Program-made: the position numbers and the translations under genes
In this document: positions 24,125 to 37,100 of the stretch, one piece after another
Position numbering within the stretch: position 1 is the stretch's first letter
Layout of the letters: each line of letters opens with the position of its first letter
Notes under the pieces: model-generated
Seen by the model: the letters and a program-made list of their open reading frames with translations, nothing else
What the model was told of the DNA's origin: nothing
Databases searched by the model: none
Assembly: GCA_000328365.1 (NCBI GenBank)
Contig: KB306105.1
Coordinates: 76,780 to 140,779 of the forward strand
Direction of reading: 5' to 3'
DNA: 64,000 nt
From: Capitella teleta
Lineage: Eukaryota; Annelida; Polychaeta; Capitellidae

Positions 24125-27100
24125 AGTCCTTCACGCAACGAAGCACATAATTAGCCAAAGAACAAAGGATGCAAATGAGACATGCTAAGGTGAGCGACAA
24201 TTCTAGGAAACGCCATGTATAATCAATGATGCAAAGGGAAAGTACAGTAGAGATATCTCGACTGGATGCGATTGAAGTGATCGCTGATGACATTGACGGA
24301 ATGTCTGCTCTTGAACACAAGAGGGAGATGAAAGTAGTGAGTGTTGGGTGTGACATAATCCCAGCAATTCATCTCACTTCTATTTTATACAGAGACCAAG
24401 GTGGTATAGTAAAACATTAAACATACGCTGAGTGCACCTGCATGGCTACAATGCCGATTGAATATTGCTATAATGGCATTACTGTATGATATTTGGGAAC
24501 GGGCATGGTGTATTAACTGGAGTTACAAGTAATGTTTTGTATTTGGAGCGGTATAGATTACCCTAATCTCGAATCGCTTGAGTAATAAACGTAGATTGAG
24601 CAAAAGCCTTTGATACCGTGGTGCATGCGAGCGTTGTTATCACGAGCACGATGAAAAGCGGACAATCCGTGCATTCTATCACACCGTGTTTGTCAGGAAG
24701 GGATTCGTCTCCATCCAAAGCTAAAGCAACATCACTCACCAACACAAGGGATCACGAAGCCAGTCGGAATTTCAACTCAGAGGGATGTACATCAAGAGTT
24801 GGAGAAGACGAAGGAGAAGGAGGAGAAGGCAAGGGAAGGAATTGAGGGTTATAAAGAGAAAGACACAAGGGATATACCGCAATTTGCCAAGGCCTCATAA
24901 AATCCTGCAAAAAGGCCCTGCACACGCGAGGGCGACTCAATTTCGCCTGCTAACGACTGAACAATGCATATGAACGCTCTACTGGACACCAGTGCATGTT
25001 TTGTGGTCCGTCGGGCTGACCTGTGGGCAGTCTTGACCAGTAAAGCGGCCCGGGTCGTATATTGTCTGAGGATGGCCCACACTAAAAAGCGAATCGCTAA
25101 TTTGCAGCGCGAGCTATTAAATCAGCTTAGAATCGTTATTTTAGTATTGGTGATGGTCCTTGGGTCCGGTGTTACTGAGTCAGGGGAGGGGAAATGGCCA
25201 CAGAGTATCAACCAGTCGATCATTTACATGAGATCTGTCATCGCTTGTCTAAGCCTGTTCACGCCGACGGGGAGCATGCATTTCTCAAGGCTCGTAAGGA
25301 TCTTATTTCACTCGTAAAGTTTGGAAAGATGATCGCGTTGAAAGGATGTCCAGTCCCGAGGTCCAGTCTCTCGCGGAGATGTCAAAAGTGCAGTGATATT
25401 TGCAAGAACCGGTAATTTTTCCTCCTCGATCAATCTTAGCTCTCCACAACCCTGTGCTTTGTTTGCGCTGGAAGGGAGCATTCTCGCACTCAATATCTCT
25501 TGACGTGCGCATTGCAATTCAATACACTCTGACAAGACGGCGCGAACAGCCAGCGAATGGAAGACAGGACCCCTGTACGCATGTATGGTAAACACCAATA
25601 TCCCAATGGACCTAAAAAACATATATCTATAGCAAAATTGGTGGATTTGATTACGGGCACGTGGGAGAAAGTTTTGTGTTTGAAGAATGATTGAATCATA
25701 GCTTGAAACAACACAAGACATTGCATTAAGGCATCAAAAGAAGGCAGATATGGATAAATTATGATAAACATAGTAGATCTATTGATTGCATGGATATTTC
25801 ACTGCTTGTATGATTGATCAAGTTATCGAATCATTTTAATCATTGGTGGTTGGAGACGTCCAATGATGTATGGCTTTCCAGGGCTCTGCATCTCCCAGAA
25901 AATGACTGTAAATGTCGGCTGTATAACCGTCAACATTCCCCTTTAGGACCCCGGATACCACTCTTGTATGCATTGAAATATATGTATGTGGTAATGCTCT
26001 GAATTCAATCGTTTGATATGACAGCAAAGCAGAGTACGGTAGCATCTGGTCGATTCGCCAAAAGTTCATATTTTACTAATCTGATCAGATTCATCTCACC
26101 CATCGGCGAATCACACTTTTCTACAAAGGATTTTCACACTTGGGGTTGAAAGGAATCAGCATTAAATTGTAATCATTCTGCTTCGCCATACTTTGCATCA
26201 TTGGGGGATTTTATGCGCAGTTAAAGAGCGATACGAAACGAACTTCAATACATTTATGAGCGACTATAAAATGATGCACTTTGTACAAGGTATAAAAGTT
26301 ATGAGTAATTATAAGAAAATCAAAGTTTATAATCATGAGAGTAAGACTTTTTTCAAGGTATGTATACATCAATACATCTTGTGTGAATCTCTTAAATAGC
26401 AGAACAGAAATGTCCTCAACACGAATACATGACATACATTAGACATATATCTTCCTTTTGATAGTCTGTCAGAGTGTTCTCTTTATCACGTCGCGGTGTC
26501 AAGACCTTTGAGTTGAAAGGAGAGAGTCAAAATGGCGTATATTTGTGAGGTGTACGCCTAAAAGTCGTAAATATCATACACAATACGACAGCATCCATAT
26601 TTTATTATTATAAACTTTGATGTCTTAATTTGGTTGATACGAAAGTATAAATTAGTTTTCTTCAAACTACTTAAAATGAGTAATACATGTATACCCAATC
26701 TCAGAGGCGATCAATCCCTAATATCATTAACGAAGCAGCACTTAGATTATATCTGACTGAATATAGCAAAAGTAACTTTGATGGTTACAATTCACTGTGT
26801 AGCCTTGACAGTTAACAGTTACGAAGTGCCGTAGTAATCTTGCATGATTTCCGCGTATATCATCTCGAAACCATGCAGATGAAGCGAAGCACAGCCAGCA
26901 GAACCATGTTTTATAACAGACGGTCAGCCAACATGCGATACCGCGATATAAACAGGGCAATGGACGGCTGGATTACCCTTTCAGGGAAGCCAGTGTCAAC
27001 ACTAGCCAACGATAAGTCTGAATGGTGCAATTCCAACCCATTGGCCAACCATATGCATGTCGATCTCCGACTATGGTCAGACAGCTCCATTTGCATGCGT

Positions 27101-27991
27101 TGTAGACAACGCAGTGAATCCAAGAGGGACGCTAGCTCTAAATGCCTCAGGGACTATGAAATTGACAGAGAATAAAAGATGGCATTGGTCGAAGCATTAG
27201 ACACAACGCAAGGTCATCGCTGGTCGTTGAATGTCATGACTTATTGAAGCTAATAGACTTTTGATGGAAGTAGAGTGATTACAGAGCAAAGTCTGTCCAG
27301 CTTGGGCTTTTAATCGAAATTGAAAGCACAAACCCTAAATTAACCAGGAAAACTATTAGCGGGGCTTTAGGGCCAACATACCAAAATTGCACTGTTGGTG
27401 TTATGTAGGCCTACCTGTGGTTACGAACTGTAGTCAGCTACAAATTGTAAGGTGAAGCCTGTTTGCATTTACATAAAGGCAGCCGCTGTATGAATACGTG
27501 TGCTCATCATGTGGATGTTGATTTACAAGGTGCAAACATTAGACCACAACATGGTGATATTTGAGTGTTGCGAGTCTCTAAAAATGTCGATTAATGTCCT
27601 GAGTTTTGAGACACTCTATCCGCGGAATAAATAACCAGTAATGGAGGAAGATCGATTCGGAAAGTTGAGTCGGTTGTGTTGGTGAAGTAAAACATAACAA
27701 ACAATTAACTCAAGTAACTTGTTCAGCGCTGCACACACAAATTTCTAAGGTCGCGTAGGGAAATTGTTAGGAAGAGAAGATTAGATCAAGGCTCCGTTTC
27801 AACTGGCGGGGTAACAAGGTCAAGTTGGTAGATAAGCAGACCAGAGCTGAGTTCTTTTAATTGTAGAAACCCAACAACAAACACGAGAATTATTATTTGT
27901 GGCATTTACAACTATTATCTTGGCGCGCCACGCCGTCCATTTAGCTGATAAACATGTGGACATTCTGCATTTCCGGTCCACTTTGGAGCCG

Positions 27992-28005
27992 GTTTCCATA
28001 GCAAC
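27992..28005. promoter_or_regulatory. RFX X-box GTTTCCATAGCAAC
   Basis: Full match to the 14-bp X-box consensus in gene-free sequence, about 70 bp after a GGCGCGCC palindrome and within a locally CpG-containing patch. Nothing coding was recognised nearby. Confidence 0.35.
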
Positions 28006-29998
28006 TCTTTTGTTTAACGAGCGCGAATGGGTGGCATCACAAACAGCGAAAATAATTCACTTTTTTGTTTACCCTGTACATGCGTCTCTTTCGAGTGGTT
28101 TAGTAGTAATACAGGATAACACAAGTGTGTGCCCACCATAAAAAGCTATCAAAACATATCAGGTCGTCTCCTCTTCTTCCCTAACCCAATCCTACTTTCT
28201 TTTATTAGATCAAGTTGGTTGCTGCTTAGAATACCTCGATCTGGGACCATTTGTATCAAACACACACACACATGTAATGAGCTCTTTGATCGTTGCATAA
28301 AGCGCTGTTTTTTGTACCTTCATAAATGATGTTGTGTCGCGGTGGCGTTTAATCTGCAAGCGACATCAAACTTGCATCACCGAAAACCAAATTGTCATTC
28401 AATCACAAATCTTTGTCTTCCTTTTTGTGGACTTCCGTCAATGTTTTCATTTGACGCGTGTCTGCCACAATCAGTTAATTTGTCATTCTATTGTATCATA
28501 GTTTTATATTGGCGGATATGACAGAATTGATTAAACTTTCACCCTATTTGAGCATATTATATTATACACCCAGACAGATAACATGTAGCACTGAGAACAA
28601 GACGCACGATTAAAAACAATATTCAGTCTATGGTATAGCACCAAACGCATTACGAGGGGTGAAATATCCGACTATAAAACTGGTAAGTCTTGCTTTGTTT
28701 CATATCACATGAGGTGGGTCAGTCTGCATATGCTATAACTTCTTGTGATATATTACCAGAAAACATTAATAATTCACTGGTGATTTCTAATTTTCGGTGC
28801 ACAATAATTGCCTCTATGGTGAACGATAGGCACAGCAGTTATAAGCAATAAGATGTCAAAATGGTATCAAGTAACATGGTGTAAGGTACATGTATTAGTT
28901 ATTGGTTTTGGGTTAGTATTTCTACGACACACAAAAATAGAAAAGAAAACGTATTATGCACGTGAAAACAAAAATTGAGATCTAATCTCATGAATTTTGT
29001 TTCGCTGAACCACGATCCTGTCTAACCTCCAATTTAGCAGCACCCGGTCTACAACACAGGAAGGCAATACGAGCGTAAATCACCCTAACACCCATCTATA
29101 TCCAAGCATACTTTCTGATGACGCAAAAAGAAGAAAAAAAAAATCACACAAAGACTGACAAAAACATCACACAACACACAACATTAGCCCAGAAATCTAT
29201 AGCAAAACGCAATCAGAGACAACTTACTCGTAAGATTGAACACAAGATGGGCGCCAATCGCTTGCAATTGGCGGCTCATTACCTCACTGACAAATGCAGT
29301 TGCTTCGCAAAAGAAACAGGCTTTCCTTCTTGAAGACACGCCATTCCTCAATGGTGATAATTCACTGCCATTGATACCTGCTTAATCCAGGTGTTCCTAG
29401 GGCGTGGAACGCTGGGCACGTTATTCAAGGCTAAACCAAGGAAGTCTGGTAACTTGGTAATTTCCTGGAACCCAACTACAAGTTTCACAAAAGTTCAATC
29501 GTGAAACCTACATGATATTGATTCAATTTACAATTCTAACCACACTATAGCCGATACATACATTCCAACCCATCTACAATGTGGCCTATCACCTTACCTG
29601 TGTGAGTTGATCTGAAGACACAGCAATCCTCAGTTGTATCCCACAGCTGAGAGCAGTGGTCCGAGCAGCGTCCCCTGCTCTTGTGAGATCAGAGCACAGG
29701 GGTAGTTGCAGCATAAGGCTGCCGCCGCACCCACACGCATAATACCCCATTAAGGGTCTTTATGCCTTTATGCAGACGGAGCAATTCTTCAAACTTGCAT
29801 TACGGACTCCCTGAGGAAATCTACTGACTTCTCCTATTCATACTCATCGGATTATGTACAGAAAAATACCATTGTGGATAGTGTTCCTTCTTCTTTGTAC
29901 TATAGCGCTGTAAGAATGTACTGATATTGCATGGTTTATTGCATTTGGTTCAGCAAATGGTCGACGTCATCACAGAGCTATTAGCTACTCATTCAATG

Positions 29999-30012
29999 CC
30001 CCCCCCCCCCCC
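29999..30012. repeat. Poly(C) tract, 14 nt
   Basis: Fourteen consecutive C; likely length-variable and a possible assembly-error site. Confidence 0.9.
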
Positions 30013-30698
30013 ACTTACTTCTTTGTTTATCTGATGGTAATTCATACATCAGTAATGTTTAACTCACGGAGAACTCATCCCGAAAGATCGTTGCCAATAA
30101 ACAGCAAAGCATTTTTCCTTCGTCTTCATTTTTATAAAGCCAGTGTACTGTGGATAACAACCCCACGCACTAATATCAAGACAAGATATTCCAGATATCC
30201 ATACAAAAGAAAAAGAAAAGACAGACATAAAAAGATGTTAGGTGATCGATGGTCACTGATGAAATATCTATGGACATCAATGTGTTATAACCACCTGCTC
30301 CCCCCATCCTAGTCGATATTGAGGCAATATGTCTGGATAAGTCCACCATCCCCATGATCACTTGCTGTGAAAAAGATATCATATAGATACAATGCATAAT
30401 GAATATCGACTGATTTTACGGATAATTGAATGCACTGAAATCTTCAGCAAAGACAAACTCTTTCATTATTGAGCATCTGCCCACAGACTTTCAGGTGAGT
30501 AGGCCATATATTGCAAAGTACGCGTCTCTTTTAGAAGCATAGCTCACAGTTACGATGTGTGTGTGTGCACTTAAAACTGTGACGTCACGAGATTCTGAGC
30601 TCTTAAAGCAAACATAGGGAAATGGCTGAGAGATCTTTTTAGTGCCAAACTCGGTATACATCCCCACGTACGTGACAGTGCTTAGCAAACGCCAGTAG

Positions 30699-30723
30699 AA
30701 AAAAAAAAAAAAAAAAAAAAAAA
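30699..30723. repeat. Poly(A) tract, 25 nt
   Basis: Uninterrupted A run after gccagtag. No retrotransposon body was recognised upstream. Confidence 0.9.
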
Positions 30724-31984
30724 TTATAAACCAACATCACAATGGTGATTGATTCAAATAAACAAGGAAAACCAATAGAAAATACTTGATTCTGGGTCAT
30801 TGAATAACCCAGGGATTGGCATATCCCAACTACACAATGCCAAATCAAGATAATCATTTTAAGACAAAACGTTACGCCAAACATCTAATTCATGATCTAA
30901 CTACCTTGTGGGATATCAAACAAGAAGTTATGAACATTCCATTTAAATGTAAACCACAGCTCAATATTTTCATTAAACAAAGAGAGAAAAAAAAATATCT
31001 CAGATCAAAAATTTTGGATTCAGTGGATTCCCAGATCATAAGATCAAAGGGAAATACCGACAGTTTGATCGAAACGCGTGTATGTGTTGCCCTCTTGACC
31101 TCTGACGATGAGGACTCAAAGAGATTATCGGAAGCATAAACATTCGTCACGTAAACATAGTCTGAGTGATCGAGATTGTAGGGCGGATCTAATTTCACGT
31201 GTACAACCAGATACTTTTATCTATTTCTGCTTTCTTCGCTTGAATTAATACACTTGCGCAATCTGTGATCCTGACAAATAGGAAACTTTCGATTTTGAAA
31301 GGTTTAAAAGCCTTCAGTATGGCAAAAGATACAAGTAGACATTAGCCTTTTTGAAGACTAGGTTTGAAGGCTTATCAATATGACATGAGCGATAATCAAG
31401 GGTTCAACCGAGGATGCCTTCTATAAAGGCTTCACCCACGAACTCCCTTTGGACATGTCTAAGGTTTGCGGTTACGCGTAATGATAGGGTAAGAGAACAC
31501 ATACGGAGCGATGCAATAGCAGAATTCAATGCTATGCAGAAGTGGCAGAAACACGAGTGGTTTATTGCTGAAAAGAACCAGGGAGAAAGTGAGCTCTTAA
31601 AGGGAGGGAGAACTGGTTAAAAATGGACTTTGAGTCGTTATTTGATGCACCATAAATGATTCCTATGCCTGGCTCACACAAGGAATATCATCGCTAACGA
31701 TTTCGCGGGCGATGTATTGCTAACTAGGCGTGACGTCAGCAGCTGTGATGAAACACCGAGTTGTCCATCTGTTACAATGGGCCTCGTCATATCAGCGTGT
31801 CCTGCGACTAAACCCTTAGATATTTTTTTATTTTCTTTTCGGAAATAGATAGAATAATCATTTTGCCACCAGTCAGGCGCGAAAAAAAATTTTTTTCGCT
31901 ATTTTTCTTATTTTAACAAGCGATTTTCTAGGACACCTACCATGTTTCTCATCCTGAAACAGTAAAAAGGTCAACCAGAGTGCA

Positions 31985-32125
31985 CCACGCATGCGCTTTC
32001 GTTTCGTAAACAACAAAGATGTCCTTTTATGGCGAAGATGCTCTGCTCTGATTGGCTGAAATCGATAGCTTCACGAGGGGAACGGAACCAATCAGCCATC
32101 AGCCAAACCAAGCCATCAGCTGACG
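31985..32125. promoter_or_regulatory. Promoter-like patch with opposed CCAAT boxes
   Basis: GCATGCGC (NRF-1-like core) near 31989, CTGATTGG near 32049 and its exact inverse CCAATCAG near 32088, an ATCGAT between them, and AGCCATCAGC twice just downstream. This is the make-up of a housekeeping-type promoter, but no gene was recognised on either side. Confidence 0.3.
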
Positions 32126-32994
32126 TTTGCCTCCTATACTTCGCAATGGAAGCCATTCTCCCATAGGCGCAATGCTAACCCCGATATTCGGAATGCATTA
32201 TTTCCTTACGCTTGCATCCAGGCATGGTGTTTTTGGCACGGAATGCTATCAATTGGTGCTATGAGTCAATAGAACATCACTTAAAATTTAGTTCCCCATC
32301 CCTTTAATTGGCGAAAAAAAATATGAGGATTTCTTTTCTTCAAAGTTTAATTGGGATGATGTTTCTTGAGTATTAAGTGAAGGTACTTTGTGGTTTGGTT
32401 TTGATCACTGGGGACTCAGGTATATACGTGGGCTGAGATGAATACACTATTATATGAACTCTAATCTTTATAAGGATTCGATGGAAATTAATTGATTAAA
32501 ATCACCGCAGGAACGTCAACTATTTCCCTAATTCAATCCTCTCTCTATCTGTGTGTACCCCCTATGCACTCTGTATGTTATTCGGACTTATTCCAGTGAG
32601 AGTCAGACAGATGCGTAATCATAGAACACGCCCAAAATAGCCGTGCATCTCACGAGAGTTTTGCGCCCGGAGTTCCTTCTCACAAATCGACACGATTGCG
32701 CCCCCTTACGAGGGTTCTTGACATCAGTCCTTGTGGAGTCAGAGATTCCGTTGGAGTTGATCTCGCTTGGGAACTTCGTTCAACAGAAGCTTGTTAGTCT
32801 GCGGTGCCGGGGAACCCCGGAAGTCACGTGGGCGCTCCATGATGAGGGCTGCTGCCCCTCTGCCCTACAGAGGATGGCGTGTTTCTGTTGGGCGTTGACC
32901 CTTGCGCATATGGGGACATGTAAGCAATGGGAGATAATAGGGGTGTTTGTCCTATATATATTGCTGGCGAATTTACACGTAAATTGTACGAAGC

Positions 32995-33110
32995 TTTGGA
33001 TACAAAATGCACGATATTTTGGATACAAAATAGCCGTTTTTCATTCTGGTAAAGGGTCGATATTTTGGACACAGAATGGACGATGAATTGGATACAAAAT
33101 GGCGAACGTT
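32995..33110. repeat. Degenerate tandem repeat, core TTTGGATACAAAATG
   Basis: Four copies of a TTTGGAYACARAATG core begin near 32995, 33018, 33064 and 33087. The first two, and the last two, are 23 bases apart. In two of them the core is followed by an ACGAT block (CACGATAT, GACGATGA). The middle gap holds an extra 23 bases that may be a decayed copy. No host gene is associated with it. Confidence 0.65.
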
Positions 33111-33765
33111 TCAGAGTTTTGATGTTCTCAAGCGGTCCGGCTGTGCTTTTCGACACGCACGAAATGCCACACATACTTATAACAGACTAACAGTGATCTA
33201 CGCGAGAAGAGGGGTCACGACCCTGGCGACAAGAGGCTACTCAGTACTTACGGAGATAGCCGAGGACTGAGGAGGTTTAAAAACTGATTAAAAACATTTG
33301 AAATTCGTTCATATTGCTTAGTCTTGGAGCTATCTTTGATGCAAAATATTTTTCGTTCGACTGTATTCATCACATGTAACTTGAGTTGGAAATTATGCTG
33401 ATGACATGCTCTTTAAAGTGACTGTCGAGTTATTCGTCATATTTGAGTTTTTTTAAGTTGACATGAAGTCAAGAACATGAGAAGGGACTATTTTCTTACA
33501 GCGGAAGGAGACCACCGTGATGCAAGACACCCGCGGAGGGATCACTCGTAATTCTCAAGTTATTTTCCCTCTTAATTATGATTGAAAACCACAGACTCGA
33601 TGAATACTTGAGTTTTATCAAGAAAACTGCAAATCAATGAAATCTTATGTATCTAGCTGATATCAATATAGCGAAGCCTATCGGCTTATGGATACCCAAC
33701 TGTGATGTCTGTTGTACATCAAGCTGTTTTTTGATCAGTGCATGCAACCCAACTTGTTATGCCAC

Positions 33766-34122
33766 CTATAAGAAGTGTTTTATGCCGTGTACTCGTAGGG
33801 TGCAGTTTAACTCTATCTCTCGGTCGGGATGACCATCAAACAGACAGGATTCCATCTCATACACGTCGCAGTTCAACCTCAACGCCCTCATGAGAGGTTT
33901 TATGTCATCGAAATTGACACTTGGGAGTGTAAACACTGACCTCCCGCTCCGATGCAAGAGACCACGACTCCACGAGGGAACGCCCCGAGGGAGCATCACC
34001 CCGTAGATCACGAAGCAGTCCCCAGGGACACCGTCGCTTCCCAATGTCAATATCATATGCTGACCGATGTCACAACCGGCGTTCCATAACGAATGGTGCA
34101 CCGAATATCGCTCAGTGAGCAC
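33766..34122 (-). CDS. Unassigned open frame, 118 codons (doubtful)
   Basis: Starts MLTERYSVHHSLWNAGCDIG and includes PSVNFDDIKPLMRALRLNCD. The stretch is somewhat more GC-rich than its surroundings and the frame reads like a soluble protein, but I recognise no family. No splice partners were found and the neighbouring minus-strand frame (34129-34326) does not join it obviously. It may be an exon of an unknown gene, a decayed repeat or chance. Confidence 0.15.
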   Translation of the reverse strand: MLTERYSVHHSLWNAGCDIGQHMILTLGSDGVPGDCFVIYGVMLPRGVPSWSRGLLHRSGRSVFTLPSVNFDDIKPLMRALRLNCDVYEMESCLFDGHPDREIELNCTLRVHGIKHFL

Positions 34123-37100
34123 GCGATTTTACTTTCGGTGATGGCGGTTGCGTTCTTGGGAGCTAGGGAGGGGGTCAGGAGAGTACATATACAAGTGGAG
34201 TTCAGAGGCGATAAATGCTGCCACTGGACAATAAACTGAAGTAGGCCCCCCACCAAGAAACGCACGCTCGTCCATGTCATTAGTTAATGGCAGGCGTTTG
34301 CCATCCCAGCACCTCTTCTCTACCACAAGATGCGACTAATCCTACGATCAAATGAGGCGGAGACTTTATGGCAAGCCACTCAGGGTATAGTCTGGAAAGT
34401 TACTTAAAATAAAGAACGTCCATTTCATCAGTGAAGAGCCTTACAAATTGACACCGTGCTGAAATTGACACTGAGCCACCGTATTCTAAGATTACATAAT
34501 CCTTATCACAGTGATTCATAAATGCTTTGATGTCCTCGTATTTTTGATGATTCAGCAGGATTTCTTCCCAGAGGCTATATGCCTACTTTTTCTCCTTCTG
34601 TTAACGGCGTAAGATGAGATTATATCGACGAAGACTTCAAATGCGAAAGATGTCGGACTCCCACGAGGAGAAGTGATAATCTTTCGATCACCATCCATGG
34701 GGCATGAAGGCAGAGAGGGGTTCGTACGTGGAGGGCAATATATAGGTCAATGTGTGCTAACCTTAATATCTAATCAAAGGAATCTGAATTCGGATCACCC
34801 CAAAAACTGGCATTTATTATCGTGGAATGTATATACGCTACAACTCGCTTTTATTACCATAGCATACTCAAGAGGCAGATACATATATGCTAGATCAAAC
34901 AAATTTGTGTATATTAGCAACAAGAAGGGAGCGTATATTACTTGTAAAACTGATACTTGTGCACAATATATTTCTGAATAACTTCTTACCTTGGACATGA
35001 TCAAACACGCTTTTAATTAGTGTCGTATATTAGTCATAATTGACTCTTGTGTTCTTCATTGATAGATAAGAGCGATTACACGTAGCATGCTACGACATGC
35101 TTGTAATTCCAGCGTATAATAGTTAATACATATACTCACTATTAATAGCGCCTGAAGGCCAGTAATCTCCAGTAGAGGGTACTTAGTGAGTACTTGAATA
35201 GAGAGGTACTCGATCCTAATTGCTCATGAATAGCGTTGGTCAGATTCAACTTTCACCGATGAAAAAAACGCAAATCCGATGGTCACTTTTCAACTTCAAA
35301 AAGAAAATAGTGCAGCACAAAAGTTAACACGAGGTCAGTGTTAATGTCTCGAGAAGGAAACTGAATCCACTTTGAATATCTATTTCTACGAATATTTCTC
35401 AAGAATTCCTCGCCGATTGAAGTCGAGGCCTGGCTGTCATCACAACGAGGCTGTGGCCGTCACGTGATATCGGCAGAGATTCCTCCGGATCCTGTGTGAT
35501 GCCAATCCCGAGTGACACTGTTCTTCGTGCCGCTCCTCCGCCACACACTGCAGCAAGTGCATAAACAAACAGTAAATATAACGCTAATTTGCTCTAGAGG
35601 TAGCAAACGCTTATCTTTCTGCAGACTCCCGTGCAGTGTACTTCAGTGAGGCCCTCCAGATCTCGTCTGGTACAGACTTAACGCGTTCTGATAAACTTTG
35701 CTTGATAAAAATTTCACGCACACCCCCAATGAAACATTCCACCTGGGATGATCGCATAATTCATCAAACATATTACTCAATTCCTTAAAGAAGTCGGTAA
35801 TCTCTTGATTGAGCCGACGATTCTGTACATTACACCCATTACGTAAGAAATTTCTGTGATTAATCGTGATTTGTTTATAGGATTTGTATTATAATGCCGC
35901 AGACGTGAATGGTGTGGGGTCCGGTGGCAGCCACGAATTGAATCCGAATGAAGAGTGTTTTGGAGGGAATGGCAAGTGACGCAAGTCTCGTAAAGAGAGT
36001 GCTTCAGAATGGAGTCATGAAACTCGCCTCTCACGGATCACAGAGTTCCATGATGACCTGCGAAGCAACTCTGTTGTTCAATTTCATCTCCTTCGGGAAA
36101 TGAGAAATGATGGCATGGGTTGTCTGAGAGAACAAAGAGTCAGAGACTCACAACCATAGGTTCATTATAACAAGGCTCTCGGTCAGACCGCACTTGTTCA
36201 TCACATTATGGAAAAAAGAAAATACACCACGCCGGACAGTTAACAATCAGAAATGTGATGTATGGAAGAGGGCACTATTTACAGCCAGTTATTGAACGTA
36301 TGTTATAATAGATCCTTTTTTTTTTTTGTAATGAACGAGTTGTTCTTATTCTGTATTTATATATGCTGAGTGTACATTTCGGCGTGATCGCTCTCTGACC
36401 ATATACATAGCAAACACTGTCTTGTGCTGTGGCTCATTGCAGCCTGTGTTGATGTTTCTATTTTATTATTCATCTGGTATAGAGCCTTCCTTATCAGTCA
36501 GACCCTCTGTAAAATCTCCCACCCCGTGGTCTGCTCTCAGCATTGATAAACGAGCTCTAATTGGACCGCTGATGTGATCATGTGGTGGGTCACGTGACTT
36601 GTGATTTTCCCTCTACTTTTTTAAAGTATACAGTACTGATGTCGTCCTGCAACAATATTTATGAGCTTTCGGTTGTGACCTATATGTACTGTTGGATAAG
36701 AATGGCTTCGAATTCTAGGACAGGGTAATTAAGAGTATGGCCAGATCTTGGCGTCAGCACTTGGCATTTTCCAGGGCTACCATATTGCGCAACACTGGCT
36801 CTCCTCGCCACCGGCCTGTACTCGATGTCAAGCAGAAGCGTAGTTCTCTCGTTCCTCTTGTCCGTAAATCTTCACATAAACCGACCATAAAGTACGCTAA
36901 AATAGCATAAAAACAGCAAAAAACGTTGACGGCAAATGGCAATATTAATGTGACGAAGAATAACACAATAAATCGCAGTCGCAGTGAACTGTGGAATCGT
37001 AGATAAGTCTTGCTTCTGTTTAGTTCATCACACTCAAAAATGGCGTCAAGGCGTTCATTTCGTCGAATGCTGCCGTGTGATCACCGCAGTATGGAAGAAA

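Larger units (their letters stand above)
20001..31000. other. Gene-free stretch
   Basis: Contains the 24.1-kb minisatellite, small homopolymer runs, E-box/CRE groups at 20.0 and 21.8 kb and an X-box at 28.0 kb. There are GA-rich patches (24.8 kb) and ATTGATTG-rich patches (20.65 kb). Frames of up to about 140 codons exist but none resembles a known family. Confidence 0.5.

Noticed and set aside
30816-31139. 107-codon plus-strand frame
   Set aside because: Lys-rich AT-driven composition, no domain, and a minus-strand frame of similar length overlaps it.
33766-34122. 118-codon frame considered as a real gene
   Set aside because: Kept only as a low-confidence entry: no family resemblance, no partner exons and no clear promoter or polyadenylation signal.
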